A DNA stretch of 64,000 nucleotides, taken from the NCBI GenBank assembly GCA_018873245.2, contig JAEMBT020000009.1:16859794-16923793 (forward strand), read 5' to 3'. The DNA comes from Archegozetes longisetosus. Its lineage: Eukaryota; Arthropoda; Arachnida; Sarcoptiformes; Trhypochthoniidae. The notes below the pieces were generated by a model. That model had not been told where the DNA came from. It worked only from the letters and a program-made list of their open reading frames with translations, and ran no database searches. This document shows, in pieces, positions 13,266-26,099 of this stretch. The number at the start of each line of letters is the position of its first letter. The stretch's first letter is position 1. Made by a program: the position numbers and the translations under genes.

Positions 13266-15713
13266 ATGACAACAAAAATATTGTTGCGAAGGTTTAAACC
13301 TTTAGGATCGAGACTACCGGTTATAACAGCATCGAAAACGTCGATTCAGAACAGTTTAGATAACTCTTTAATACGAACATGTCATTCAAGTCATTCAAGT
13401 CATTCAAGTCGGACGGAAGAAACTAAAGTCACATTTAGTAATGGGTATCAAAACACTCAATCATTTGTTAAATGCTTGATAATCTAAGTTTAATTATCTT
13501 TAAAGCCGAACACTTCGTATATATTCTGGTCGATTGGCTCGAATGGCTGACGGTTGTGCTGTTGTCCAATCGGGTGATACAAACGTGATGTTTGTGGCTG
13601 TTTCTAAAACTAAACCAAACTCTTCCTCGAGTTCATTCGTCCCCTTAACAGTTGACTACAAACAAAAGTATTCAGCCGCGGGTCGAATTCCTACAAACTA
13701 TTTGCGACGAGAAATTGTAACGACTGAGAGAGAGATACTGACCTCTCGATTGATAGATCGTTCGGTACGGCCTCTGTTCCCAAAGGGATATAATTATGAG
13801 ACACAACTAGTTAGTAACCTACTATCAGTTGACGGCAATAACGATCCCGATATCATTGCCATCAATAGTGCTTCAGCCGCACTGGCTCTCTCAGATATAC
13901 CATGGAATGGACCAATTGGTGCTGTTCGAGTGGCTGTCATGAGTAATAATGAAGTTATAACTAGTCCTACACGAAGGGAAATGAACGAATCGCTTATGAA
14001 TATAGTGGTGAGCGTTAATGATTTGGGCAATGTATTGATGCTCGAGGCCTTCGCCAATGAACCTATTCTTGAACCTTATCTACTCAAAGCCATCAAACAA
14101 GCCATTAAAGAATCAAAATTGATCATTAATGAGATCAAAAAGTTGCAAAGTTCAGTGGGCAAACCAAAGAGACAAATAGATAAACTAACTGTTCCCAACG
14201 AACAACATTACGATGCCATCAAAGCGTATGTTTTGTCCAATATTTTCTTAACATTGTTTTCACTTAACATTTGAATTTGAATTTCAGTCTCTGCACTACA
14301 AGAATCCGTGACGTATTTACAAACTATAAACACAATAAACTTTCTCGCGATCAAGAACTAGAAGCCATACGTGAAGACGCTTTGGAAAAACTCAAAGAAA
14401 ATTTCACTGAAGACTCGCATTCAACACTTTCTGACGCTTTTCATAATGTATTGAAAAACATCTACTCAGAAATTGTGATCGAGACTGATAAACGATGTGA
14501 CGGAAGACTATTGACTGAATTGAGACCAATTAGTTGTGAGGTCGATTTATTTAAACCGCTTCACGGCTCAGCACTTTTCCAAAGAGGTCAAACTCAAGTG
14601 ATGTGTACAGTTACGTTCGACTCATTAGACTCCGTTTGGAGATCAGACCCAATATCAGTAATAACTGGTGGGGTAAAAGACAAAGACTTCATGCTTCACT
14701 ACGAATTTCCCCAATACGCGACTAATGATATCGGGAGGACTTTAGTTGGCAGAAGAGAGATAGGACACGGGGCTCTTGCCGAGAAAGCTATTCGACCTGT
14801 AGTGCCAAATGACCTCCCATTTACTACGCGTTTGTCGTGTGAAGTTCTTGAATCCAACGGTTCCTCATCTATGGCTAGTGTCTGTGCTGGAAGTCTCGCT
14901 CTAATGGACGCTGGAGTGAATATTGCGTCCCCAACTGCTGGCGTTGCCATGGGTCTCATCAAGTGCGGACAAGAGTTTCGAGTTTTGACTGATATTTCTG
15001 GTCTTGAAGACTATTTTGGAGAAATGGATTTCAAAATTGCAGGAACTAAAAAAGCATTTACTGCTCTACAACTGGACTGTAAACTTGTTGAAGGGCTTCC
15101 TTTTGTAGTATTAATTGAAGCCATTCAAAAGGCTGGAGTGGCTAAAAGCGAAATTTTGAATATTATGAGTAATGCAATTAGAGAACCGCGAAAAGAACTA
15201 AAGGAGAACAAACCCGTTTCCCAAAAACTAGAAATACCTATCCATAAAAGGTCTAAATTTTTAGGTTATGGCGGATATAATGTTAAGAAATTGACATCAG
15301 ATATTGGTGTTCACATCACTCAAGACCCTGAAGACTCTAATAATTTTATATTATTTGCTCCAAACCAAAGCGCACTCGACGAAGCGCTTGAAGTGATAAA
15401 TAAATTATTAGTAGATCCAAGTGAACCAGTCCTAGAATTTGGTGCCATTTATACCGCAAAAATAGTTGAGATTCGCGAAAACGGAGTTTTAGTACAACTG
15501 TATCCTACAATGACGCCAACACTTCTTCACGTCTCTCAATTAGATATTCGTAAAGTTAATCACCCATCAGCCTTAGGACTCGAAGTTGGTCAACAAATAC
15601 AAGTTAAATACTTTGGTCGAGACCCTACTTCGGGTCATATTAGACTTTCCAGAAAAGTGCTTCAGTCAACCGAGTCATATAAGAAAAACTTAATTTCTGA
15701 AAAAGAACAGTGA
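13266..15713 (+). CDS. PNPT1: Mitochondrial polynucleotide phosphorylase (PNPase), intact copy B
   Basis: Three exons, 13266-13444, 13506-14225 and 14288-15713, joined by GT..AG introns of 61 and 62 bases, give an uninterrupted frame of 775 codons including the stop (human PNPT1 is about 783 residues). Exon 1 encodes an Arg-rich N-terminus suited to mitochondrial import. Then come the first RNase PH-like core (LARMADGCAVVQSGDT, LFPKGYNYETQ), an alpha-helical linker, the second core with ESNGSSSMAS and GEMDFKIAGT (phosphorolytic-site signatures), a KH domain with the GYGG loop, and an S1 domain (LYPTMTPTLLHVSQLD) ending in IRLSRKVLQS. In the family the enzyme degrades RNA 3' to 5' with phosphate, as a trimer in mitochondria. 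The SHSSHSS stretch in exon 1 comes from three 9-base direct repeats. It is the only undamaged copy in the cluster, hence the likely functional gene. Confidence 0.93.
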
Positions 15714-16054
15714 TTTGTTCATGTGTTGAATAGATTCATTTTTTACTCAAATTCAATTTATTTTCAACTAACTTTTTAACAATTATTGAGAAGTGTCTAA
15801 ATATATATATGCTATATTCTCAAGTATTGACTTTATAGTTATTAGTATTCATTTGATCATTAAATAGAAATCTACGTTTGACCAAAACTTAAATAGAAGT
15901 ATAAGACTTAAGCTATTTTCAGAATAGTATTTTTTCAAATCGTTATTTTAATTTGAATTTTACTTTACTTCACTTTAAATTTTGTTTTTCAATCATTTAC
16001 TGAAACTAAAAACGTATTCGTTCACAAAGTATGAAATGAATGAAGGTAACTAAA

Positions 16055-16252
16055 TCAGACATCGTTAAAGTACGGGTCAAAGTTCTCGTACTTTGATGGT
16101 TCTGATAAATTCAACTGAATTGTTCGAAACAATTGCTCATTTGACTTCGCTTTCAATATGAGAAATCGTTTGACCTTCTTTTGCATTCGCCAGTCGATTA
16201 ATTTCATGTTTCCTATTTTGGCTCGAAGAACACAAGCCGAGCCTTTGACCAT
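16055..16252 (-). CDS. Small ORF downstream of PNPT1 copy B, unknown
   Basis: A 65-codon ORF with ATG at 16252, rich in Lys and Arg; I do not recognise it with confidence. The local IDWRM..KVKR pattern weakly recalls the start of mitochondrial ribosomal protein uS14m, but the rest does not follow. A diverged copy lies downstream of A' (about 12300-12510, minus strand), where stop codons interrupt the same frame while VKRFLILKAK and LNLSEP are still readable. This shows that the duplicated unit includes the 3' flank. It may be a non-coding 3' flank open by chance. Confidence 0.25.
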   Translation of the reverse strand: MVKGSACVLRAKIGNMKLIDWRMQKKVKRFLILKAKSNEQLFRTIQLNLSEPSKYENFDPYFNDV

Positions 16253-16499
16253 TACATGAGAATTAAGTATTCATCTTGGAAGCCCTATTGAACACAATTT
16301 GAACAGAACACTTTATAAAACTAAAATCGTTATAAACTAGTAATTTTAACAGTAAATAATCTCTTCTAAATAGTGATACTAATTGTAAAGACTTAAATTC
16401 AACTGTTATCAAATGAATTGATATGGTTGTGACGCACTGCTCAAGTCTCACCAACAAATCCGTTAATTCGATTATGATTTGCAATTTTCTAAAAGTTCA

Positions 16500-17600
16500 T
16501 ATCAAATAATTTATTTTAATAGTTTTAAAACTCATGTAAACTCAAACCCACTGAACAACTTCTTGATATTTACAATAATCAATAGAAGAAATTGAGTGAT
16601 TTTCATGAAAAGACTAATTCTTTTGAATTTGATATCAAATAAACAGATATTATTTGAAGTTATCGAAGTCCAACCTGAATAGTTGAATGGTTGCAAGGAT
16701 ATACTGGTTGGTTTCTAGTATATTTAAGTAAAATATCTTAAAAAAAGCCAATTTCAATATTCATCAATATTTGTGCCAACTACTTTTAACATTAAGATTT
16801 TTAATTTACTTGACTCAGTTTCAGAAATTACAAAGTTTATAACCCAGCAATAAATACTGTTTTTGAAAAACCTTTGAGATTTTTTTGTGCGACTGTAACT
16901 TTGAACACCAATATTAGTATATTCACGTAAAATATTACTTCGATTGCAATCAATCGCACTCATTCATATTCTAATAAGACTAAAATATCTGGAACTAAAC
17001 TAAGTATTACGGAGGTTGAAAAGTAATTACATATTCACACCATATCAATGGATAAAGTAAAAATGTGTACGAAAAATTTTTTACACACTTGTTAATTTGC
17101 TGCTTCGCGATGCAGATCGCTTTGATTTTTCCACTTATTATCAGTCGTATAGTAATGATCCCATCTATTGATCCTCTTCGAGCAAGCATTATCAATGAAG
17201 AACAGAGAGCGTTTATAAAGTGTAGTTTGTAAAATAAACATCAAGACCACCTTTCGGCCCCTACAATAGAACGTTCTTACGTATATTAGAAGTATTGAAA
17301 GTAATAGATAAATTCGCCAATGAACCCAATTTAACATGGTAAAATCTCATGAGAGTAAATTGCTATGGATCCTAGCACTTTTATCTTTTACAATGTGGTT
17401 TTAATGCAAAAGCAATTTTAAATTGTTGTTTTATTAAGTTTGAAAAGTTGAGGATAATTTTCCTTCATTTTATGAAGAATTCAATATAAATTGGTTAACT
17501 ATAAAGGGAAAATACTGTATATTTAACCTCCAAAATAGCGCTTTTACAACTATTATATGTGATGCAAGCATTAATAAAATTGTTTATAAACACAACACGT
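16500..17600. other. No recognisable gene
   Basis: AT-rich sequence between the copy B flank and a mariner relic. The short ORFs here have no motif I recognise. Confidence 0.5.
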
Positions 17601-17617
17601 GTTTTTATGTTATAAAA

Positions 17618-19790
17618 ATGCCGCTTACAATAGCTCAAAGAACTAAAATTGTTTGGAGATTAGGATAGAATAATGGATCTACCACAATTCTTCCACACTT
17701 TTCAATTGATCACAGAATACAAGTGATGACAATTTCAAGTCGAATTGACCAAGGAATAGTAACTATTGACCATTTCTATATCAGATGAACTGCGTAAGGC
17801 AACTGATGACCATTTTCAATTCAGATGACCTACGGGAAGTGACTAATGGCCATTTCCATATCAGATAAACTACGGGAGGCGAACGATGACCATTTTTAAT
17901 TGAAACGACCTACGGGAAGTAACTAGTGGCCATTTTCAATTAAGATGACCTACGGGAAGTAACTGATGACCATTTTCAATTCAGATGATCTACGGGAAGT
18001 AACTAATGGCCATTTCTATGTTAGATGAAATACGGAAGGAAACCGATGACCATTTTCAGTTCAAATGACCTATGAGGAGTAACTGATAACCATTTTTTAT
18101 ATTATCAGGTCATCAATTGCCCTTAGTAGTTCATCTTATATAGAAATAGCCACCAGTTACTTCCCACAGGTCATCTGAACTGAACATGGTCATCGATTGC
18201 CATCCGTAGCTCATCTGATATAGAAATGGTCATTAGTTACTTTCCGTAGATTATCTGAGATGAAAAAGGTCATCGTTCTTCTACCGTAGTTCGTCTGGTA
18301 TAAAAATGGCCATCAGTTACTTTTCGTAGGTCATCTGAATTGAAAATGGTCATCGTCTCTCTCACTTGATTTATCTTATATGGAAATTGTCATCGCTTAC
18401 GCCTCATAGGTTATCTGAATTGAAAATGTTCATCGGTTGTCTTGCGTAGTTCATCTGATATAGAAATGACCATTAGATACCTCACATAGGTCGTCTGAAT
18501 TTAAAAAGGTCATCGTTCGCCTCCCGTAGTTTATCTGATATAGAAATGGCCAATAGCTACTATTCGTTGGTCAATTCGACTTGAAATGGTCATCACTTAT
18601 ATTCTGTGATCAATTGAAAAGTGTGGAAGAATTGTGCATAGAAGAATTGTGCTTATAAGAATTGTGTCACACCCTAGAATAATTTTCATTATGGTTCCCG
18701 TCAAATAGCCTTAGAGGTTGGATACTGCAGTCAAACTGTTCTGACCATTGGTCGTCGGTTTTTGGCAACGGGGCAAATTAAACCCGGACACGGACCGGGC
18801 AGATCAAGAGCTACAATGAAAGAACAGGAGCAAATAATTGAAGCAGCAATTTTTTGTAAGAAAGATAGTTTGACTCAATTAATGAATAAAATTGATGCAA
18901 TAATTCAGCTCAATATTAGTAAAGCAACACTGAACAATAGATTATTAGGTAAGATCCCAAAAGATCCTATTAGATAAAAGTGTGATTTTAATGATTTTTT
19001 TCAATTAAAATATATTATTTGATATCAATTAAAGCTAAGATTTTTCGTGTCTTACTTTTAAAATATTTTAAAACTTTAAATACAGGTTAAATTAAATTCA
19101 AGAATAATGGCTAAATTTCCGAAATTGACCCAATACGATGTGGGAAGACGAGTTATCATTGCAGACGAGGATATCAAATATGATAAGAATATTTGTCAAA
19201 AACGTATATTCATTGAAGAAATAAGTGTTGAAACTGTTTTCAAAGGTCAAGTCCGAATAAAAAGATTTCCCGGAACCCGATCTGACCCGGATAATATTTA
19301 AGAAGTAAAGAGTTCGGGATGGCATAACATAATGTGTGTTGGGTGTTTTTCTTATGAGGAATCGGGCCTAATGTCAGATCCAACGGAAACTGGAATTCTG
19401 ATCAATATGTTGGATATATTAAAGATCACATGATGCTATATGCTGAGTATTGTTTACCAGATTTAGGCTTTTATATTCTTCAAGATAATAGCAAGATCCT
19501 TACAAGTTATCAGACGCAAGCATATTTAATACTTAGATTAGAAGTTGACCGAATTATCCCCTACGCTCCGAAATCTCCCGATTGCAACCCTATTGAAACC
19601 CTATTCGGCTTTTTAAGCAAAGATTTGAGAAAAATAGACCAAATTATGATAATGAAGACCAATTATGGGTTGCAATACAAAATGTGTGGCAGTCTTGGAG
19701 AAGAGCATCAAACGTTAAAAATTAAGTCCTTTCTATGTCTGATAGATATTGTGAAGTAATTGAAAACAATGGCTTGGCTTCACTTTAGTT
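17618..19790 (+). pseudogene. Tc1/mariner transposase, decayed and split by an insertion
   Basis: Starts MPLTIAQRTKIVWRLG at 17618, then a stop, then a roughly 1-kb palindromic insertion. Coding resumes near 18690 with GRRFLATGQIKPGHGPGRSR (HTH and GRPR-like hook), and continues through 19107-19301 and 19430-19790. Catalytic landmarks are ILQDNSK (second Asp) and KSPDCNPIETLFGF (final acidic position). At the first catalytic position the motif reads IFIEEIS where Asp is expected. Several frameshifts are needed to read it through, the last after about 19650, where the better frame ends in ENNGLASL. It is a dead element; the TIRs were not identified. Confidence 0.8.
17683..18668. mobile_element. 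Palindromic satellite-like element inserted in the mariner gene
   Basis: The ends are inverted copies of CACAATTCTTCCACAC followed by TTTTCAATTGATCACAG. The body is a tandem array of a 40-base unit (consensus starts GACCATTTTCAATTCAGATG), about 8-9 units to the right and then about 12 in the opposite orientation, with the turn near 18100. Two subtypes of the unit alternate (CAATTCAGATGACC versus CTATATCAGATGAAC), which gives an 80-base higher-order period in both arms. It interrupts the transposase frame, so it is younger than the mariner copy. No clear target duplication was found. Confidence 0.8.
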
Positions 19791-20238
19791 TTTGGGGCAA
19801 CGCCCCCAAGAGGGTGTGGGGTATCATTAGATAGGTTGTGAGGAGTACTGTTCAGATATGAAGCATGGTATGACTGAGGTCAAAAGTTAAACAGTTATGC
19901 CATTTTATATATATTAATTTTGCAAACTGTAACGAGATAATTCAGTAGTTTACTACCTATTTATATTAGTAATACAAATAAAAACAAAATAAATTTTTCA
20001 TTAAATAAGTTTTTCGTTGGGTTAAGATTAGTTTATTTTGTTAGGTTAGGTTAGGGTTAGTATACTTATTATTCATATATAATAGGTTTTATGATAATTC
20101 TGACTGACATTTTAACCTGGCATAACTCTTTTACCTCTGACCTCAGTCATATGATGCTTCATATCTGAACACTACTCCTCACAACCTATATAATGATACC
20201 CCACACCCCCTTGGAGGCGTTGCCCCATAAACTAAAGT
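19782..20238. mobile_element. MITE with about 120-bp inverted termini
   Basis: The left arm 19782-19903 starts ACTTTAGTTTTTGGGGCAAC and is matched in reverse by 20119-20238 at roughly 85-90 percent by eye. The AT-rich centre includes a short TTAGG-like run near 20039. It abuts the mariner stop codon. No target duplication is obvious. Confidence 0.75.
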
Positions 20239-20554
20239 AGAGCCCTTCTTTAGTATTAATAATTGAAAAGCAAAAGTTTGTGAAATAAAGTAAATTAAAA
20301 TTAAATAATGATTTGAAAAATACTACTCTGAAAATAACTCAAACCTTATTTTTCTGCTCAAATTTTGGTCAAATTTAGATTTCTATTTAATGAACGAATG
20401 AATACTAATAATCAAGTGAATATTTATGATTATGTCGTACACTTTTATTAGACATTTCTCAAGAATTATTTCAAAGCTTTATTTGAAAATAAATTTAATT
20501 TGAGTAAAAAATGAATGCATTCAAAACAAAAAAATTACTGCTCTTTTGAAAAAT

Positions 20555-22955
20555 TTAGTTTTTCTTATGACTTCTTGACTGAAGCACTTTTCTGGAAAGT
20601 CGAGTGTGACCCGAAATACGGTCTCCATCAAGATATTGAACTTGTATTTGTTGACCAACCTCAAGTCCTAAGGTTGATGGGTTACTGACTTTACGCATAT
20701 CTAATTGAGAGATGTGAAAAAATGTCGGTGTCATTATTGGATACATTTGTACTAAAACTCTGTTTTCACGAATGCGAATCTAAACTATTTTTGGGGTATA
20801 AATGGCACCAAATTCTATAACCGGTTCACTTGGATCTACTAACAATTTATTAATCAATCCAAGCACCTTGTCGAGTGAGCTTTGATTTGGAGCAAATAAT
20901 ATAAAATTATTAACGTCTTCAGTGTCTTGGGTGATGTGAACACCAAATCTGATGTCAATTTCTTAATAGATCCGCCACAACACAAAAATTTTGATAGTTT
21001 ATGGATAGGTATTTCTAGTTTTCGAGAAACAGGTCTGTTCTCTTTTGGTCGTTTTTGCGATTCTCTAATTGTATTATTCATAATATTGAAAATTTCACTT
21101 TTAGCCACTCCAGCCTTTTCAATGGCTTCAATTAATACTACGAGAGGTAGACCTTCAACAAGTTTACAGTCCAGTTGTAGGGCAGTAAATGCTTTTTCAG
21201 TTCCTGCAATTTTGAAATCCATTTCTCCAAAATCATCTTCAAGACTAGAAATATCAGTCAAAACCCGAAACTCTTGTCCGCATTTGATGAGACCCATGGC
21301 AACGCCAGCAGTTGGGGACGCAATATTCACTCCAGCGTCCATTAGAGCGAGACTTCCAGCACAAACACTGGCCATAGATGAGGAACCATCGGATTCAAGA
21401 ACTTCACACAATAAACCCGTAGTAAATGGAAAGTCAATTGGCACTACCGGTCGAATAGCATTCTCGGCAAGAGATCCGTGTCCTATCTCTCTTCTGCTCA
21501 CTACAGGCCTTCCGATATCATTAGTGGCGTATTGCGGAAATTCGTAGTGAAGTATAAAGTTTTTGTCTTTCACTCCACCAGTCATTACTGATCTTGGATC
21601 TGACCTCCAAACGGCACCTAATGAATCGAGGGCTACTCTACACATGACTCGAGTTTGTCCTCTTTGAAAAAGAGCTGAGCCGTGAAGCGGTTTAAATAAA
21701 TCGATTTCACAAATAATTGGTCTCAATTCAGTCAATAGTCTTCCGTCACATCGTTTGTCAGTTTCGATCACGACTTGTGTGTAGATGTCTTTCAATACAT
21801 CATTAAAAGCGTCAGAAAGTATTGAATGTGACTCTTCGGTGAAATTTCCTTTAAGTTTCTCCAAAACGTCCTCACGTATGGTTTCTAGTTCTTGATCGCG
21901 AGAAAGCTTATTGTGTTCATAGTTTGTAAATACGTCACGAATTCGTGTAGCGCAGGACTGAAAATGTCAAATCAAATGTTAAGTGAAAACAACGTTAAGA
22001 AAATATCAGACAAAACATACACTTTGATGGCATTGTAATGTTGTTCGTTGGGAACAACTAGTTTATCGATTTGTCTCTTTGGCTTCCCTGCTGAAATTTG
22101 CAACATTTTGATCTCATTAATGATTAATTTTGATTCTTCAATAGCTTGTTTAACGCCTTTGAGCAGGTAAAGTTCAAGAATGGGTTCATTAGCGTGTGCC
22201 TCGAGCATCAATACATTGCCCAAATCATTAACGCTCACCACTATATTCATAAGCGATTCATCCATTTCACTTTGTGTAGGACTAGTTATAACTTCATTAT
22301 TATTCATGACAGCCACTCGAACAGCACCAATCGGTCCATTCCATGGTATGTCTGAGAGGGCCAGTGCGGCTGAAGCACTATTGATGGCAATGACATCGGG
22401 ATCGTTATTGTCGTCAACTGATAATGGATTGCTAACCAGGTGTGTCTCATAATTATATCCCTTTGGGAACAGAGGCCGTACCGAACGATCTATCAATAGA
22501 CAGTTCAGTATCTGCTTCTCAGTCTTTCCGCTTTTTCGTCGCGAATAATTCGTAGGAATGCGGTTCGCGGCTAAAATCCTCTGATCGTAATCAACTGTTA
22601 AGGGCACGAAAGAACTCGAGCAAGAGTTTGGTTTAATTTTAGAGACAGCGACAACCATCACACTTGTATCACCCGATTGGACAACAGCACAGCCGTCGGC
22701 CATTCGAGTCAATCGATCACAAGATATACGAAGTGTTCGGCTTTAAAGATAATTAAGTTTAGATTTTGAATAATTTAATGATTGAGCGGTTTCATACCCA
22801 TTACTAAATGTGACTTCAGTTTCATTTCGACTTGAATGATATGTTCGTATTGAAGAGTTTTCTAAACTGTTCTGAATCGATGTTTTCGATACTGTTATGA
22901 CCGGTAGTCCTCGTCTCAAAGACTTAAGCCTTCGCAACAACATTGTTATTATCAT
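20555..22955 (-). pseudogene. PNPT1 copy C, nearly full length, frameshifted
   Basis: Exons 22798-22955, 22021-22740 (720 bases) and 20555-21958, with the same intron positions as copy B. It encodes all domains through S1 (HISQLDMRKV), but carries a 1-base deletion just inside exon 3 (about 21945-21955), another 1-base deletion near 20945 in the KH region, and GAG to TAG at 20780-20782 before S1. The KH loop is degraded (CCGG where B has GYGG). Exon 3 is almost identical to copy D, with one visible residue difference (HGSA versus HGSS) over more than 300 codons. It faces away from D across a spacer of about 250 bases. Confidence 0.9.
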
Positions 22956-23207
22956 TCACTCTTAGTCTATTTGATTTTTGTCATTGTACTTTACAAGGCA
23001 CCGATTATATTGAATACATTTTGTAAACAGAATAGCGAATAAACGCTTTCGAGACCGTCTGTATTAATGCGCTTTTTTAACGACCAATGGGAAAGTGTGT
23101 TGAGCCGCACATGTGTTAGTAGCAGAAAGTATACAATGATTCTCATTAGTCTTTGATTGCACCGAATTTCCGCTTCTTAATTATAACATTAAATAGACTA
23201 AGAGTGA
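22956..23207. other. Spacer between head-to-head copies C and D
   Basis: A stretch of about 250 bases between the two divergent start codons. The inverted homology begins at the shared AATAGACTAAGAGTGAATGA just upstream of each ATG, so both copies carry the same proximal leader. No TATA box is evident. Confidence 0.5.
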
Positions 23208-25199
23208 ATGATAATAACAATGTTGTTGCGAAGGCTTAAGTCTTTCAGACGAAACTTAATCATCTTTATCGAACATCGATTCAGAACAGTTTGACTCGAA
23301 TACGAACATATCATTCAAGTCGAATGAAACTGAAGTCACATTGTGAATGGGTATCGCTGCTCAATCATTAAATTATTCAAAATCTAAACTTAATTCTTTA
23401 AAGCCGAACACTTCGTATATCTTGTGATCGATTGACTTTAATGCCGCGAGCTGCATTCCTACGAATTGATTCGCGTCGAAAAATGAAACCAAACTGCTCG
23501 AGTTCTACGTGCCCTTAACAGATTGATTACGATCAGAGCCTCTGCCGCGAAGGGCATTAATTATTCGCACACCGGAAGCAATCCTGAAATTGATAGATCG
23601 ACGGCCTCTGTTCCCAAAGGGATATAATTATGCACACAGCAATCCGTTATCATTGACGACAATAACGATCCCGATGGCCATCAATAGTGCTTCAGCCGCA
23701 CTGGCCCTCTAGACATACCATGGAATGGATGAATGAAGTTATAACTAGTCCTACACAAAGTGAAATGGATGAATCAATATGAATATAGTGGTGAGCGTTA
23801 ATGATTTGGGAATTCTTAACACTGCTCAAAACCTCAAACAAGCTATTAAAGAATCAAAATTAATCATTAACGCGATCAAAAAGTTGCAAAGTTCAGCAGG
23901 GAAATCAAAGAGAAAACTTGATCAACTAGTTATTCCCAACGAACAACATTACAATGCCATCAAAGCGTATGTTTAATCCAATATTTTCTTAACGTTGTTT
24001 TCACTTAACATTTGATTTGGAATTTCAGTCTCTGCACTACAAGAATTCGTGACGTATTTACAAACTATGAACACAATAAGCTTTCTCGCGATCAAGAACT
24101 AGAAACCATACGTGAGGACGTTTTGGAGAAACTTAAAGGAAATTTCACCGAAGAGTCACATTCAATACTTTCTGACGCTTTTAATGATGTATTGAAAGAC
24201 ATCTACACACAAGTTGTGATCGAGACTGACAAACGATGTGACGGAAGACTATTGACTGAATTGAGACCAATTATTTGTGAAATCGATTTATTTAAACCGC
24301 TTCATGGCTCATCACTTTTCCAAAGAGGACAAACTCGAGTCATGTGTAGAGTAGCCCTCGATTCATTAGGTGCCGTTTGGAGGTCAGATCCAAGATCAGT
24401 AATGACTGGTGGAGTGAAAGACAAAAACTTTATACTTCACTACGAATTTCCGCAATACGCCACTAATGATATCGGAAGGCCTGTAGTGAGCAGAAGAGAG
24501 ATAGGACACGGATCTCTTGCCGAGAATGCTATTCGACCGGTAGTGCCAATTGACTTTCCATTTACTACGGGTTTATTGTGTGAAGTTCTTGAATCCGATG
24601 GTTCCTCATCTATGGCCAGTGTTTGTGCTGGAAGTCTCGCTCTAATGGACGCTGGAGTGAATATTGCTTCCCCAACTGCTGGCGTTGCCATGGGTCTCAT
24701 CAAATGCGGACAAGAGTTTCGGGTTTTGACTGATATTTCTAGTCTTGAAGATGATTTTGGAGAAATGGATTTCAAAATTGCTGGAACTGAAAAAGCATTT
24801 ACTGCCCTACAACTGGACTGTAAACTTGTTGAAGGTCTACCTCTCGTAGTATTAATTGAAGCCATTGAAAAGGCTGGAGTGGCTAAAAGTGAAATTTTCA
24901 ATATTATGAATAATACAATTAGAGAATCGCAAAAACGACCAAAAGAGAACAGACCTGTTTCTCGAAAACTAGAAATACCTATCCATAAACTATCAAAATT
25001 TTTGTGTTGTGGCGGATCTATTAAGAAATTGACATCAGATATTGGTGTTCACATCACTCAAGACACTGAAGACGTTAATAATTTTATATTATTTGCTCCG
25101 AACCAAAGCGCACTCGACGAAGCACTTAAAGTAATTTATAAATTAGTAGATATAAGAGAACCGTTTATGAACTATAATGTGAATGAATCTGATTTTTAG
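23208..25199 (+). pseudogene. PNPT1 copy D, scrambled exon 2, intact S1-less exon 3
   Basis: Exon 1 starts at 23208 like copy C. Exon 2 (about 23404-23967) is a patchwork of short blocks with deletions, and some blocks are out of order: the GCCGCGA..CATTCCTACGAATT block precedes the AAACCAAACT..CTCGAG block, the reverse of every other copy. Exon 3 (24029-25199) is fully open and encodes the linker, the second RNase PH core with ESDGSSSMAS and GEMDFKIAGT, and a KH region with a degraded loop (CCGG). It ends with a novel tail, NVNESDF, where copy B continues into S1. The start ORF is disrupted, so a normal PNPase cannot be made; a truncated product from exon 3 is conceivable. Confidence 0.88.
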
Positions 25200-25317
25200 A
25201 TTCAAACCTTGAAAACAAACAAAACCTAAGACCACACAAAAAATTAAATACAAATTTTTATTTATCAAAGTATGCGTAATTTTTAATTAAAGTAATATTT
25301 GTATTTAAGTATTTGAA

Positions 25318-26083
25318 CCATGGCAGTGCTATGGGTCTCATCAAATGCGCACAAGGTTTTCGGATTTAGACTGATATTTCTAGTCTTGAAGGTTATTTTT
25401 GAGAAATGAATTTCAAAATTGATGGAACTAAAAAAGCATTTACTGCTTTACAACTTGACTGTAAACTCGCTAAACAGCTGCCTTTCGTAGTGTTGAAGCC
25501 ATTTAAAAGGCTGGATTGGCTGAAATTGAAATATTGAATGTTATGAACAATACAATTAGATAACCGCGAAAACAACCAAAGAGAACAGATCTGTTTCTCG
25601 AAAACTAGATATACCTATATATAAACGATCTAAATTTTTAGGTTATGATGGATCTAATATTAAGAAATTGATATCAGATATTGTTCGCATCACTCAAGGC
25701 ACTGAAGACTAATAATTTTATATTATTTGCTCCAAATCAAAGCGCACCCGACGAAGCGCTTGAAGTGATTAATAAGTTATTAGTAGATCCAAGTGAACCG
25801 GTTCTAGAATTTAGTACCATTTATATCGCAAAATAGTTGAGATTCATGAAAACTGAGTTTTATAATAAAATTACCCAACAATGACACCAACGCTTCTTTA
25901 CATCTCTCAATTAGATATTCGTAAGTTAATCACCCATCCGCCTTAGGACTCGAAGTTGGTCAACAAATACAAGTTAAATATTTTAGTCGAGACCATACTT
26001 CTTGTCACATTCGATTTTCCAGAAAAGTGCTTCAGTCAAGAAAGTCATATATTAAAAATTAAATTTTTGAAAATGAACAGTAA
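25318..26083 (+). pseudogene. PNPT1 fragment E, 3' half
   Basis: Starts inside the second RNase PH core (CCATGGCAG..ATGGGTCTCATCAAATGC) and runs through KH and S1 to the usual stop context (GAACAGTAA). It has many frameshifts and stops. It lies directly downstream of copy D in the same direction and carries the S1 region that D lacks, so D plus E could be remnants of overlapping duplications. Confidence 0.85.
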
Positions 26084-26099
26084 TTTGTTTACATTCTAA

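Noticed and set aside
16055-16252. Assignment as mitochondrial ribosomal protein uS14m
   Set aside because: Only a DWRM..VKR-like stretch agrees; the rest does not, so no function was assigned.
20927-21547. 206-codon plus-strand ORF
   Set aside because: Antisense shadow of PNPT1 copy C. Equivalent antisense ORFs occur over copies A, B, D and F.
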